From assembly GCA_037976565.1 (NCBI GenBank), contig CP137686.1, positions 4,134,019 through 4,198,018 of the forward strand: a DNA stretch of 64,000 nucleotides, written 5' to 3'. The DNA comes from Mesocentrotus franciscanus (lineage: Eukaryota; Echinodermata; Echinoidea; Camarodonta; Strongylocentrotidae). A program made the position numbers and the translations under genes. Position 1 is the stretch's first letter. Every line of letters starts with the position of its first letter. The notes beneath the pieces are model-generated. The model saw only the letters and a program-made list of their open reading frames with translations, did not search any database and was not told the DNA's origin. Below, in pieces: positions 49,631 through 61,713 of the stretch.

Positions 49631-50985
49631 ATATTGGTTGTGTGAGAGTTGAAGAATGCTCATATTTGTTTTATTAGTCATAATGGTCACAAAGCACAAA
49701 TCTATAAATTATTGATTTGAGTTATATTTTAGGATCCTGAATGCACATTCCATGTTTGTTTTGTAGATTTGAATCCTTGTATAAAGCAGGCTTATGCTCC
49801 AGTTTAGATGTTAGCTTATGGCAGTTATATACATTTTATTATGTTTAATTTATTTCATGAGAGAACTAATACATTTTTTATGATGCAGCGATGAAAGAAA
49901 TATATAACAGTAGTGAGCTCTTGTAAAGAGTATAAATTTAATAGGTTCTATGTTTGTTTTGTAAATTTAAATCCTTTTTCGGGCTCTGCCCCAATTCAGA
50001 GTGTACATTTATTGAATGATGTATTTTTATTATTGTCAGAGATTGTAAAAGGTCCTTTTGATGACAGAACAATGAATGATTATTTGATATCTTTGTATTT
50101 TGACCCATAGTTTGCACTGAGCTAAGCTACTTTTTGTTTTAAATATATATACCATGTCTTCTGCAGAATTAATAGCGCAATATTCACACAACAATGACAA
50201 CATTATTGTAAGACTTTCCAGAGGACAATTTCAATACCATATTTTTAAAGAAAGGATGTAAAGCATCTTATATCATTGTCTGGATCACCTCCCTCATGAG
50301 TAGCATTGTAAATTCACATTTCATTTTTTCGAGTGCCCCAACCCCTCGTTCCAATGCCGCCCCCCCCCCAATGGGTAGACTCGCGCTATGCCACCATAGT
50401 GAAATATGTAATATAAATGTAATTGTACTTCATATAGAAGTGTTCTGTGAAATTCAACATTTTGTTTTCTTACAACAACTTTCCAAGTATTTGTATTTTG
50501 AATGCCGGACTAATAAAAAATCTTCTGAGTAAGATTGAAAATGCAAAAATGTAAAATGTGATATTTTAGCACAAGGTCCTTCACTTTCTAACTTTTGAAT
50601 GACATCAAAATTAGAACATAAGGTTATGAGGTAAAATTAATGAATATCCATTGGTATCATTCCAGAATTCTGGCTAATAATGTAATGATTACAGTACAGA
50701 ATATCATTGGAGATTGTTCTCCAGCTACAACAGTAATGTTGTGTTTTTAAAACTCATGTATTCATCATGTTTTTGTCTCGCCGGAAGACACGTGCAAATA
50801 ATCCTCTTAGCGCTTGTGCAAGTGTTGATCCATCAACGTAATCCTAAGCTGCATACTGCAAATTGTCTCTTGAGAGTAAAAGCTTGTTCAGATATGGTGA
50901 TGTAAACCTACCACATTTCTTTTAATGTGTAAATTAATGGCAAGTGCAAAAGGACGTGTACGTATTCATTGTCACATTGAGCTCT

Positions 50986-51278
50986 GGGGGGTGTTTCACA
51001 AAGACTAAGATCGACTTTAAGTTGGACTTAAGTATGGCGGGCCATCCATGCCATTGGTTGCTATCCCGATTGGTCACTAAATTATAATCTTTAGATAATA
51101 TTTTTTCCTTCAATAATGAACTATCAAAAAATGTAAACTCTGTAGATTTGAGACCACGATTTGTACGTCCCTTGAAAGACAAATGCCAGTAAATGGTAAG
51201 AGCAAACGGTGGCATGAACGGCCTGTTATACTTAAGTCCAACTTAAAGTCGATCTTAGTCTTTGTGAAACACCCCCCA
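50986..51278. mobile_element. Foldback MITE family E, copy 2
   Basis: GGGGGGTGTTTCACAAAGAC at the left and TCTTTGTGAAACACCCCCC at the right, with the same inner TAAGATCGACTTTAAGTTGG arm as 18913-19206. Confidence 0.85.
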
Positions 51279-51365
51279 GGTTTATTAGATACAGAAATGT
51301 AAAGTGTATACATTTTTATGTCATCAAAGAAAAAGAAAAAAACGTTGCGATTTTGCCGCATCATA

Positions 51366-52050
51366 TCTGAACAAGCCTTTAGAAGGGCCTTTTTTTGATA
51401 TCATCTATGTGCATCCAGAAGGGCGCTAACTCATATCATTATACATTTAGTGTGACCCTTCTGGCTCTCAGCAGATATGCTTTATTAATGAACTGCCAAC
51501 ATTTCTTTTCTTTTAATTATTATTTATCAGTACAGTCAAACCTGCTTAAGTGACCACCTGTCTACAAAGACCACATTTTTCATTTCCCTTGAAAATGGTT
51601 TCTCATTGAAACATGTACTATAGGCACCTGACTACAAAGACCACCTGCCTCTAAATACCACTTTTCTTGTCTCCCTTAGGTGGTCTTTATAGACAGGTTT
51701 CACTGTATTATGCTTCATTTCAGTGTGATAATACTATACCTACTGTGATATATTGCTTTGAATACCATTTGGTGGGAGCGGCCAGAAGGGCATTTTCATC
51801 TGTTTGGAGCCAGAAGGGCGTTAACTCTGTGTTAAAGTATATGAGTCAACCCGCCCCTTGGCTTCAGAGAGACAAATTATACTTGGCTTTCATGAAAAAG
51901 AACTGCTAATAAATTGAAATCATGGAATTAATATGGAAGCCTCTTAACATCCTTTGATTATAATCTGTTCAGACACAGAAGGGCGTTAACTCTGTGTTAA
52001 AGTTTATGAGTTAATGCCCTTCTAGCTCCAAAGGAAAAACGATTTGCTGT
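51366..52050. repeat. Cluster of AGAAGGGC / TTAACTC inverted motifs
   Basis: CCAGAAGGGCG(C/T)TAACTC occurs at about 51416, 51810 and 51969. Inverted forms such as CCTTCTGGCTC (about 51456) and GCCCTTCTAGCTCC (about 52016) lie beside them. MITE family H (51531-51707) lies within. Confidence 0.5.
51531..51707 (+). mobile_element. MITE family H, copy 3
   Basis: TACAGTCAAACCTGCTTAAG to AGACAGGTTTCACTGTA; inverted ends with TA edges and internal AAAGACCACCTG repeats. Confidence 0.8.
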
Positions 52051-52575
52051 ATTTTAAGCACATGAAGTGATACCCTTCATCATCCTCTCAAGTCTCTCAA
52101 TAGATGATGCCATCATCTTTTATGATTTTTGGTTGCTGTATTATTTGGTTTGGTATATCTTATGCACCTTGATCTACCTATAAATTTAATTCATTAGTTT
52201 TCCTTTATTTACTTTGGTGTCGGCTTGAAAGTATTGTATTTATCCCACGTATTTATGCGACACTTTTATGATTTGAGATGAAGTCGACATATTGCAGCTT
52301 CGCTTTAACAATATAATCGTTTTTATTGAGATGGCAGATGATTATGTTGGCCTTGAAACATTAAAAATGTTGAATTATCATAAAAGAGAGTTTGGTAATA
52401 AAGGGTTATTTCTGACTGCTTTTTATACAAGATCAGATCACGGGTGAATGGTAACAAGTTTTTAAATAATTTAATATCTTTTGCAATAAACCTTTGAACA
52501 AGGAAGGTTGCTTGACTATATAGTAGCTTGTGCAAGCTATCTTACATAGGTGATACAATGTCTTTGTGCTTTAGA

Positions 52576-52846
52576 TACAGTTAACAACATAATTATTCAT
52601 ACCCCTTGTAAATTTTATATTTGGCGGATTTTTTTTGGATTTTTTTTTGATTTTTTCTTAATATTTTTTGTAACTCAATTTTGAATGGTGGACTGGTTGA
52701 ATGAGGGCCTTTGTTTAATACTCTTAGATGTAAGCTTTAATATGCCACATTCTCAAGAAACAGAAATCGGGACAAATCAATTTTTCACATGCTTCCAAAA
52801 ATAAAAAATCATGATGAGGGTTTGAATAATTTAGTTGTCAACTGTA
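52576..52846 (+). mobile_element. MITE family G, copy 3
   Basis: TACAGTTAACAACATAATTA to TTTAGTTGTCAACTGTA, TA edges; a T-rich expansion near 52630-52670. Confidence 0.75.
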
Positions 52847-53230
52847 AGTGCTATTTTTATTGCCCAATGCCCTAAGATTTTCGCGGGGCAAAACACACAA
52901 TTTGTCAAATAAAATATCGTATTGAAAAGCATCGTTTGCCCATCGGGTATGGGTATGGGGAGGGGACAGTGAGAGCCAAGGGCAAAGAAGATGAAGGAAA
53001 GGTATAGGGCGGGGCTATGAAGTGGTGTTTAGTGGTGGTTATTTTACCTGACTGCTAAGATGGCATAAATGCTTGTTAGTATATAAGCAACCAGAGGACC
53101 GACGGTTTTACGTCCTCTCCGAGGCATAGCAGTATGAGAGAAAAAAGTTATAATTCATCAACAACAAAGATTTAAAGAATGAATAAGCACTACATTGTTG
53201 CCTATAAATTTTATTAATATTTCCTTACCT

Positions 53231-53506
53231 GGGGGTGTTTCACAAAGACCAAGATCGACTTTAAGTTGGACTGTATAACAGGCCGTTCGTGCCATTGTTT
53301 TCTGTCATCATTTACTGGCATTGGTCTCTCACGGGACGTACAAATCATAGTAAAAAATCTACAAAACTTACATTTTTTGATAATTCATTATTGAAGGAAA
53401 AAATATTATCTAAAGATCATAATGGTGAGAGCAAACAATGGCACGAACGGCATGTTATACATAAGTCCAACTTAAAGTCGATCTTAGTCTTTGTGAAACA
53501 CCCCTC
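53231..53506. mobile_element. Foldback MITE family E, copy 3
   Basis: GGGGGTGTTTCACAAAGACC to TCTTTGTGAAACACCCC; inner arms as in 18913 and 50986. About 20 bases shorter than its sisters. Confidence 0.8.
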
Positions 53507-54119
53507 TGTTTACATTATGTTTGTAACAATATGAGAGATAAAGTATATACAAAACTCTTCTCAAAATTGTATTGATCGATCTCCATGACTCTTCAAATTG
53601 ATTGATAAATTTCTTAAAAGATATGAACTTTATTAATCAATAATAAATCATATTTTCACAATCATGATTATGAAAAGAGGTGAGGACAATTTATTTCAAC
53701 TTTATTGGCAACAGCGTACTTGTGAGAAAACCATCACGCTATATCTGATGTAATGCTTGCCATGTATCAGGATTTTTATTTAGACAATTTTTGCAAACAA
53801 TATTTACTGATCATGCGGAAAATAGGCGGCTGTCTTTATCCCTGTCTACATAGTACTTCCCACATTCTCTTCTCATTATATTATGCGCTGTTTAATATTG
53901 TGTTTGAAGTGATAAATTATTATTGGTATCATAAATTACTGAGTGAGTGTTATAGATGGAATTTGGCATGATGGCCGGTGTGTGCATGTGGTTCATTGTA
54001 CTTTTATTACTATCATCCGCCGGAGAGACGTGAGAAATTACAACAATAAGAGTTGCTTCCTACTGTCATGCATAGACTGTCTGGTTGGTAATGTTATCTG
54101 GATGTAATTGTTGTCCTTA

Positions 54120-54611
54120 TCTCTTTGCCATCCTCATTCACCATTTTTTCTATCCCTCCCTCTCCCTTTTTCTCATTCCAACAGCCTCTCCCCTCTCTCT
54201 CTCTTTCTTTCTCTCTGTATCCCTCTCTCTCACCCCCCCCCCATAAGTCTCCCAAATAGCTTCTCTCTCTTCCTTTCTCTTTCAACCTCTCCATCTGCCA
54301 ACTTGTTTCTGTCTGCCCCCTGCCCCCTGCCCCCTCTTTCTCTCACCATATTCTATCCCATTTTTTTCTCTTTCAACCTGTCCATCTGCCAATTTTTCTA
54401 TGTCTGCCCGCTGCCACCCCAATCCCCTCTCTCCCTCTCTCTCTCTCCCTCTCTCTCTCTCTTCCTTTCTCTTTCAACCTCTCCATCTGCTAACTTGTTT
54501 CTGTCTGCCCCCTGCCCCCTGCCCCCTCTTTCTCTCACCATATTCTATCCCATTTTTTTCTCTTTCAACCTGTCCATCTGCCGATGTTTCTATGTTTGCT
54601 CCTGCCACCCC

Positions 54612-54654
<43 letters not shown>

Positions 54655-54670
54655 ACACACACCCTCTCAC
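54120..54670. repeat. Pyrimidine-rich region with an imperfect ~185-bp duplication
   Basis: CT-rich throughout. The block CTTTCAACCTCTCCATCTGC, then CAACTTGTTTCTGTCTGCCC recurs at about 54280 and 54470, each followed by CCCTGCCCCCTGCCCCC and ATTCTATCCCATTTTTTTC. Open frames here are artefacts. Confidence 0.85.
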
Positions 54671-55479
54671 ACTCACCCACCCCCTCTCTCTTCCCTTCTC
54701 TTGTCCAGTACCACATTCCCATTTTTTTCTGACACCCTTTCTGCCCATGCAGCCCTCCATACACGTGCATCGCTCCATCTTTCATCTCAACTGACTTACA
54801 AGCTGCAGAATATTTCCATGCTATCTCAACGAATTTACTTTGCCCACAGCACATCCTGGACCCATTATGTTGTCCATCCTATGTCTTCCTTTCTCTCACT
54901 CTTTCCTCCTGTATTTATTCAACCCCTCCTCCTTCCTTCCATCCCTCCGTTTCCACCTCCTCTTTATTTAACTTATTTTTCTTCATTATCACTATATAGA
55001 TATTTTAATGACTACTATGTGCCTCACCAGACGTTATAAACAGGGGACGCTGGCGTCGTGAGAGGGCGCATCGGTCGAAATTGGTAAATGAAAAGGAAAA
55101 TAGCAAGGCCGTCAAATAATGGGGTATGAGGTCTTGTCATCTGTTTTTCGTCTTTTCCTCCATCTTCCTTTCCTTATCTCTCACTTTCTCTTCCTCCTTT
55201 TTGTTTTCACCATTCGAGAACTACAACACCAATAACCTACATCAATATAACAATGCGTCTTTGCAATAATGATGGCAGGAGTCGAGAGAATATCGGTAAC
55301 TTCATGATGAAAATTGTCATTTTAGTATTCATTTGTATTATATATAGTGGCAAATATCAGAATATATGAGAACCTACTATATATCTGCTTGCTGGTTGAT
55401 TAATCATGTCATTCTTTCTACAAACTGCAAAAATGGTCATTAGAAGGAAAAAAATCACCCCACCACTCCCCCATACACT

Positions 55480-55545
55480 CACCTCTCTCTCTCTCTCTCT
55501 CTCTCTCTCGCACACGCACACGCACACGCACACGCACACACACAC
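55480..55545. repeat. (CT)n followed by (CACACG)n microsatellite
   Basis: Pure CT run at 55484-55509, then alternating CACACG/CACACA units. Confidence 0.95.
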
Positions 55546-55870
55546 TTATTTATTTATTAATTTATTCATGTCTTCTTTATAAGCAGGGTGGTCCCATTCA
55601 AGCCGCAAGGCCTGCTTTCCAAGGGAGCCCTGCTGTAACAAACAAATCACATTTCAAATATCTTACAATACACATAAAAATACACAAAATATACAATAAA
55701 AACATAATATAAACAAACTATAAAACATTTCATACAAATATAGGAAATTAGATGAAAATGGAATTAACCCACTTGAATTTCACGGACATTTCGTTTAAAG
55801 ATGGGTAGTGAGGCGGAACATTTGGTAAGAATGGGTAGTGACTTATGACTCCCTGTCCGGTTAACATAAT
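55546..55870 (-). repeat. LINE 3'-end-like sequence, reverse orientation
   Basis: (TTAT)n, then GGCCTGCTTTCCAAGGGAGC and a long A-rich stretch. The minus strand of 55770-55905 reads an open segment ending SLPIFKRNVREIQVG, in the style of a LINE C-terminus. Assignment tentative. Confidence 0.4.
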
Positions 55871-57261
55871 TGATAAACTCGCCTCTTAATTTACATTTTG
55901 ACAAATCCAATCAAAGTTATACTCGTCTTTTTGCAATCGAAACCCCCATTAAATTTGTTTTGATCACAAATGTCAAAAAGATATGGACAAGATGGAAAAT
56001 GCTTGGTTTTCATATTTTCATCTCATTTTACGGAGAAATTATACAAACATCCTTAAAGGTTACCGAGAGGAAGGAAATAATAGTTTAGTAATCGGAGGCA
56101 CGGAAGTGCAGCAGACTATAATAATGTTCATATACTTCAGTGCGTAAGCGAATCGGGTGGGTGCGAAGCGAGCCCCCCTATTTGGTAAAATGGAAGCAAG
56201 TCTTCACAGGGATAAAAATAGGTCATACCCTCGCAGTCTTCACTATATAGCACCACCCCCTTCCATCACAGAGAGAGCATGCAGAGAGCTGCCAGGATTC
56301 CATGTAACTTCTTCATCTTTTTATGAAACACATTTGTCACCCCTTATCGACAATAACTTTGGATGTACCCCTGTGAAATTCAAAACATCTGTGTTTACAA
56401 ATGACAAACAATCCTCACAGTTGAAACCGTTGAAAATAATTATATTGAAGTTGAAATTTAATCAATCATTAAAAGAAACCGCACCCCAAAAAATAACTTT
56501 ACTTATTCTGAGAGATTTATTATATTCTTGCCCATTAATCTACAAGATTCCCCATCAAAGTGTATGAGAGAGGTATAAAGTAAGAACAATGTAGTTTCTC
56601 AGCACGACATGGGCATCGCCATTTTCTTGATATAACGTGACGTACTATACGTGAAGCCGTTTATCAAGTAAATGTATTCAAATTTATGGATGTTTCCTTC
56701 CCAGGTGCGTGTGGAGATGAAGCATTTCATTCACCTGCTATTATCATTTGTACTACAATTATTACCAGAACGCAAATTGCATAAATAAGTTGGTGCTTTT
56801 CTGCATGGGGTGAAGGTTTCCAAAAAAATTAGATAGATTTGTCAACTGCTATATTTTAGTATTTTTAAATGAATTAGTTACACTAATAGTGTTCCCCTGT
56901 TATAATATATTCTTCACCAAATATAATATAATCTTCTCAGCTATGATTTTTCCTCATTGAAAAGTAAAGGTTTTGTTATTGATTTAAAAAGTCCTTCCAA
57001 CTTAACTTGGTGGATGATACATGTACAACTTCACCTAGCACGTCACATTTTCAAGAAAATGGCTGCGCCCATGTTATGCTAAAAAGTAAAAGGCATCACA
57101 TCATGCCAAGAATATCTTCATTTCACCGTGAAGTAGTGCTGGACAACTTTCCCATTAATTTTGTTCCAACACACAAAATTACTAAAATTTTAATTTTTTT
57201 TTCTTCTTCAATATGTATGACTCGGGATGGACTTTTCTTTTTAGAGGACCTGTAGTAATAT
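55871..57261. other. No gene recognised
   Basis: A 136-codon open frame at 56157-56567 begins only at a GTG and shows no recognisable domain or splice context. The rest is AT-rich. Confidence 0.4.
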
Positions 57262-57552
57262 ACTCTCTATAATATATTTTGAGCAGTGCCCCAAAGGTGA
57301 AGGCACTTGGGAGAAAAACAGAAATTAGTGATATTTTTGTACACGGCAATCAGGGGAGTTATCCGCGACTACGTCACAATCCACTGACCGAATTGCCAAT
57401 TTGAAATTCGCATAGCTGTAGTGATCTCATATTTCAAAAATTCATAACTTTCTTATTATTGGTTCAATTCATTTCAAACTTTCGCCATTCTGTTTCTCTG
57501 ATATTCTGCTTTCATTTAAATGTATATTACAAGGGTTGGATTGCTCTTTAAA
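57262..57552 (+). mobile_element. MITE family C variant, partial copy 7
   Basis: GCAGTGCCCCAAAGGTGAAG through ACAAGGGTTGGATTGCTCTT matches the right half of 43288-43813. The left end is missing. Confidence 0.65.
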
Positions 57553-57905
57553 TCCTGCTCCCAACTAACAATGAACTGTGTAAGCATACAAAGTTTTGAA
57601 CAGTGCAATATTGGAAATGGAATACCTAGAAATGTTTACATTAGAAGGACACCCCTCTAAGAATTCATATCTTTCATTCTTTAAAATTCTGTACAAAAGC
57701 ATGCAATTTCAATATGCCCTATATAATAACTCATGGAGCTAGAACTAACTCCATGAATAACTCGACCTTGACCAAAACATTGTGTTGTGTATTCATATTT
57801 TTTTAGCGAAAAGTTTATTTTCGAACATCTTAATTTGGGAATGTTTACTTTTCGCATGCATGGGACCAAAATAATGATGATAGGAAAGCCCGTCTTGTTT
57901 GCTTG

Positions 57906-58446
57906 TTAAAGATACTATGTCCCTTTTGCAGCCAAAATCAAATTCTGTAGAACTTTGCACTGAGGAATTATGAATATGTCATGTATGTCCTATCTGTGAA
58001 ATTTAAACGTTAGCAGTGTCCTAATATTCAAATTATGCAAGGAAACCCGTTTACTTGCTAGACTTCACTGTCAGACACTATTGAGTGACTGACTGGCTTT
58101 TTCATCTTTGGTAATAACATACATAACACGAGCTGTAAAGGGTACATAAGCATTTGTCTACCATTAATAACCCACTTCTTGTAATGGCCAAAATTAAACT
58201 GATTGAATCTTTGCGCAGCATAAAACTTACGACCATTCGGTACAATGGTCTGAAAAATCAGACTATTACTTACTGGCTCTATAGCTCCTAAGTCGATTTG
58301 ACAACTAATAGTCGTTATTTTCCCACTTAAAGACATTTTCAAGCCCCCTTTTTTAGGGAAGTTCTAAATTAGAATTGTCTTTCAAATGCCGATGGAATTT
58401 AACCTTTTCATTTTTTGGGCCTGCAAATGGGACATAGTACCTTTAA
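57906..58446 (-). mobile_element. MITE family D, copy 3 (reverse)
   Basis: TTAAAGATACTATGTCCC to GGGACATAGTACCTTTAA. Carries a minus-strand 94-codon frame (58058-58342) beginning [14 protein letters not shown]. Confidence 0.88.
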
Positions 58447-58816
58447 CGGTGGTATGGATTTCTAATTGCTTAACATTTTTTTTAACCGGTTACTTTACAC
58501 GTATACGGTATAACATGATGGTTGTGCATGTAATAGTACAGGAGGAGAGAGAGCTGGTGCCATAATGCTGTAATCCTCAATTGTGAATGAATTAGATTCA
58601 CAACGGGAGATTTAACCATTTTATAAAGGTGGCCTTGGTGGTATCAGACAACACAGAGAATCAAATTAGTGAACATTTGAGCCTGAATTGGGCAAAGAAG
58701 AAGGAATAAGCCTAATAAACTTATACACAGTTCCTCTAAAAGAAAGAAAATCAAAACAAATCAGGGGGGATCAGAGTAACAGATTGGGGAAAGTTTACGA
58801 AATTGGATCAACAACA

Positions 58817-59341
58817 TTAAAGATACTATGTCCCTTTTGCAGCCAACATCAAATTCTGTAGACATTTGCAGGAATTATGAATATGTCATGTATGTCCTAT
58901 CTGTGAAATTTAAATGTTAGCAGTGTCCTAATATTCAAATTATGCAAGGAAACCCGTTTACTTGCTAGACTTCACTGTCAGACACTATTGAGTGACTGAC
59001 TGGCTTTTTCATCTTTGGTAATAACATACATAAAATGAGCTGTAAAGGGTACATGATCAATAACCCACTTCTTGTAATGGCCAAAATTAAACTGATTGAA
59101 TCTTTGCGCAGCATAAAGCGTACGACCATTCGGTACAATGGTCTGAAAAATCAGACTATTACTTACTGGCTCTATAGCTCCTAAGTCGATTCGACAACTA
59201 ATAGTCGTTATTTTCCCACTTAAAGACATTTTCAAGCCCCCCTTTTTTTAGGGAAGTTCTAAATTAGTATTGTCTTTCAAATGCCGTTGGATTTCAACCT
59301 TTTCATTTTTTTGGCCTGCTAATGGGACATAGTACCTTTAA
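58817..59341 (-). mobile_element. MITE family D, copy 4 (reverse)
   Basis: Same ends and orientation as copy 3, from which it is separated by 370 bp. Its minus-strand frame (58978-59235, 85 codons) is again open. Confidence 0.88.
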
Positions 59342-59367
59342 AGTAAAGAGGTTTTGAACATTAGTAG

Positions 59368-59500
59368 TAGTGAGATATTATTTTGTTATTCGTATTAAGA
59401 AAACAACAAAATGAAACATACAAAAGGATTATATACATAATAATACATACGAATGGATAGCTCTGCTCAGCCTTTGTAAGAGGACTGACCAGGGAGAATC
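59368..59500 (-). repeat. LINE 3'-end fragment
   Basis: ATGAAACATACAAAAGGATT and ATAGCTCTGCTCAGC correspond to 2965-3030, the 3' end of a reverse-oriented LINE at the left of the window. Confidence 0.5.
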
Positions 59501-59814
59501 TAACATCTCCTGAGCATATACCGCGGGACCATTATTATACGGGACTCGAATTAATTAGCGAACGGGGAACGCCATCGTGATGTAATATGGGATAAATATT
59601 CTCCCATTTTCTCAACAAAGACAATCAAGGAGCCGAAACGGCCACCCCCGTGTTGGTGCCCCCTCGATCACCTCAAACAAGAAAAGAAAAAAGGGGCGGG
59701 GTGAGAGAATGAGAGGTCGAGAAAAGGAATAAATCATCGGAGAAGCAACTATGAAATTTGAGAGTATAATTATAAGGAAAAGAGAAGGAAGGGAAAGAGG
59801 CCGGGAACAGGAGC

Positions 59815-59915
59815 AAAGGAAGGGAGAGGAGGGCAGAATGAAGGAGAGAAAGAGAGAGAAGAAGAGAGAGAGAGAGAGAGAGAGAGAGCGGAGAGAGAAA
59901 GAGAGAGAGAGGTAC
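59815..59915. repeat. (GA)n purine tract
   Basis: GAGAGAAAG-type repeats on the + strand. The long minus-strand frame across it is low complexity. Confidence 0.95.
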
Positions 59916-60183
59916 AGATGACAATGCACACCCCCTTCTCTTTCGGGGCGCCGGTGGGCGGGGGGTTCCACCACTCTTTGACCCTGGTCAGCATTGTCCA
60001 AGGTAGTTACCGGGTGGGGTCCAAATTGACATTCTATTTGGCCACGAGTACAGTGGTACACAGTTGTGCGTATAGATTGCCCCGAGTTTATCTTCATGGT
60101 GAATTTATTAGACCCGGGGATAGAAACGGGCCAAACCCGCACCCGAACACAAATCTACACCCTAACTGTCCTTTGTTTTAAGT

Positions 60184-60822
60184 TTTCATGATACTTGACA
60201 TTTTGAACCAGTTACACATTGTCTACATTTTTGTCGGTAGGTTTCTAAGAGAAAAGAGCAAAGTGACAGGCTTGCTGTATGCATTATTTTGTGCATATTG
60301 TCCAAAACATAACAAATGAATGCAAGTTTTTATCAATGACTTCGTCTTTCGGGCTAGTCTTTCTAGATAAGTTTTTGCGCACTTTATTGTGAATCATGAG
60401 CCATAATCTACACAGAAATATATGTTTCGGCCTGGACTCAAAACTAGCGCCACATGATCGTTTCTCGCCATTTTGTGTGCTGTGTAGGAACTAATGGCAG
60501 AAAGCTGCCAGAAGATCGGTCTTTTTGAGTGGGGCGAAGTCATTGGACGTCTGACAAATTAAAGCTGTTTTCAAGGATTCTGTTCATTCCAGGATGTTTT
60601 CTTAGATATGGATAAATTCGGAGACATTATATGGAATGTACGCTGGATTTTCGAGGCGTTAGTGGTAAGGTGAAGTAAGAATTTAAGAGGTAAAACAGAG
60701 ATCGACCGCAGACGCTTGTTAGCTTCACCGGCCGATAGCTAGACGTGTGTAGTGTGCATGCACTGTAGCATGCACAATATCGTCAGTGCTGTAGAAGTAG
60801 GTGTACTATTGTGCGTAGCGCA
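60184..60822 (+). promoter_or_regulatory. Probable 5' UTR / promoter region of the TSC22D-like gene
   Basis: Less AT-rich than the neighbouring DNA, with no mobile element recognised, and directly before the start codon. No TATA box or initiator can be called with confidence. Confidence 0.35.
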
Positions 60823-61713
60823 ATGGCGAATCCAGAAGTAGGTGGTGTGAATAGAACTATAGAAGACGGCAATGCTGTCGTAAACTCTGGATCAGGGGCT
60901 AATAAACAAGATCCAGATCCAACGTCAGACACAGAGCAGTATGTTGGTGTGGATATGACTAACCAGAGATCAGGCAGTAAAAAGAAAGCCTGTTTTCAAA
61001 TCACAAGTGTGAGCAAGAGAAACGATGCAGAGCATGACCAAGATGGGAACATGGATGACCCAGACAGTAATGATGAACTAGATGAGAGTCGAGCAGATGA
61101 ATTCTCATCTTCAGAACTTGTAGATTCTTTCAATGTATCCAAAAATAGTATACACGATCTAGACCCATCGGTAGATGATGGCGGTAACACTAAAAGTAAA
61201 ACAAACAGTGCTGTATCTAGTACGATGCCTGCATCAGCAAGTGCTGAAGAACAGTCGTCAAATTCAAATAATGTTACATCCAATGCAAACCAGGCCAATG
61301 GTAATGGTCCCCATCGGTTCAAGGTGGTCAAGGTAGCCACCGAACCAATTAGAAAAGGGAGATGGACATGTAGGGACTTTCCAACAGAAACGGCCAAAAG
61401 TCAAACAACTCCCGAAGGCTTACGAAATCAAGACTCGAGTAAAGAAACATTAGTGCATTCTGGCAATTCAAGTGCTGCAAGTTCTGTTCATTATATTCAT
61501 GGTCAAGACAATTCCGAAAATCCGCTCGCAAGTTGACGAGAGCGGGAAGCCTATCGATTTGGGTAGGAAAGTCAGCACTGCTAGTTTGAAAGACATGAGA
61601 AACCATAGTGATGCTGGAATAGAGCATGATGACCAAAAGGATGATAGGCTTGGTCTGGATCAGTTGAAGGATGGATTACTGGAGCATACGGAATCCACAG
61701 AAGGAGACGATGG
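60823..61713 (+). CDS. TSC22 domain family protein, long isoform, first coding exon (partial gene)
   Basis: ATG at 60823 (caATGG). Two conserved N-terminal boxes of long TSC22D1/D2/D4 proteins are present: KKKACFQITSV (residues 53-63) followed by acidic NDELDESRADEFSSSEL (about 83-99), and HRFKVVKVATEPIRKGRWTC-RDF (about 164-186). These boxes mediate partner binding (for example to NRBP1 and WNK-pathway kinases in animals, from family knowledge). The frame stops at TGA 61534-61536, but an acidic open segment continues in the next frame from about 61538 (DESGKPIDLGRKVSTASLKD) to a good donor GATGG|GTAAGA at 61713. This implies a one-base insertion near 61515-61537. The TSC-box/leucine-zipper exons lie outside the window. 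Which paralog it is cannot be told; invertebrates often have one. Confidence 0.85.

Noticed and set aside
54094..55039. Frames of up to 228 codons, Ser/Leu/Pro-rich
   Set aside because: Pyrimidine-rich low-complexity DNA with no splice context or recognisable domain.
56157..56567. 136-codon open frame as a gene
   Set aside because: It begins at GTG, has no recognisable domain, no splice signals and no supporting context.
59612..60142. 176-codon minus-strand frame
   Set aside because: Its core is the (GA)n tract read as Ser/Leu; the ends match no known domain.
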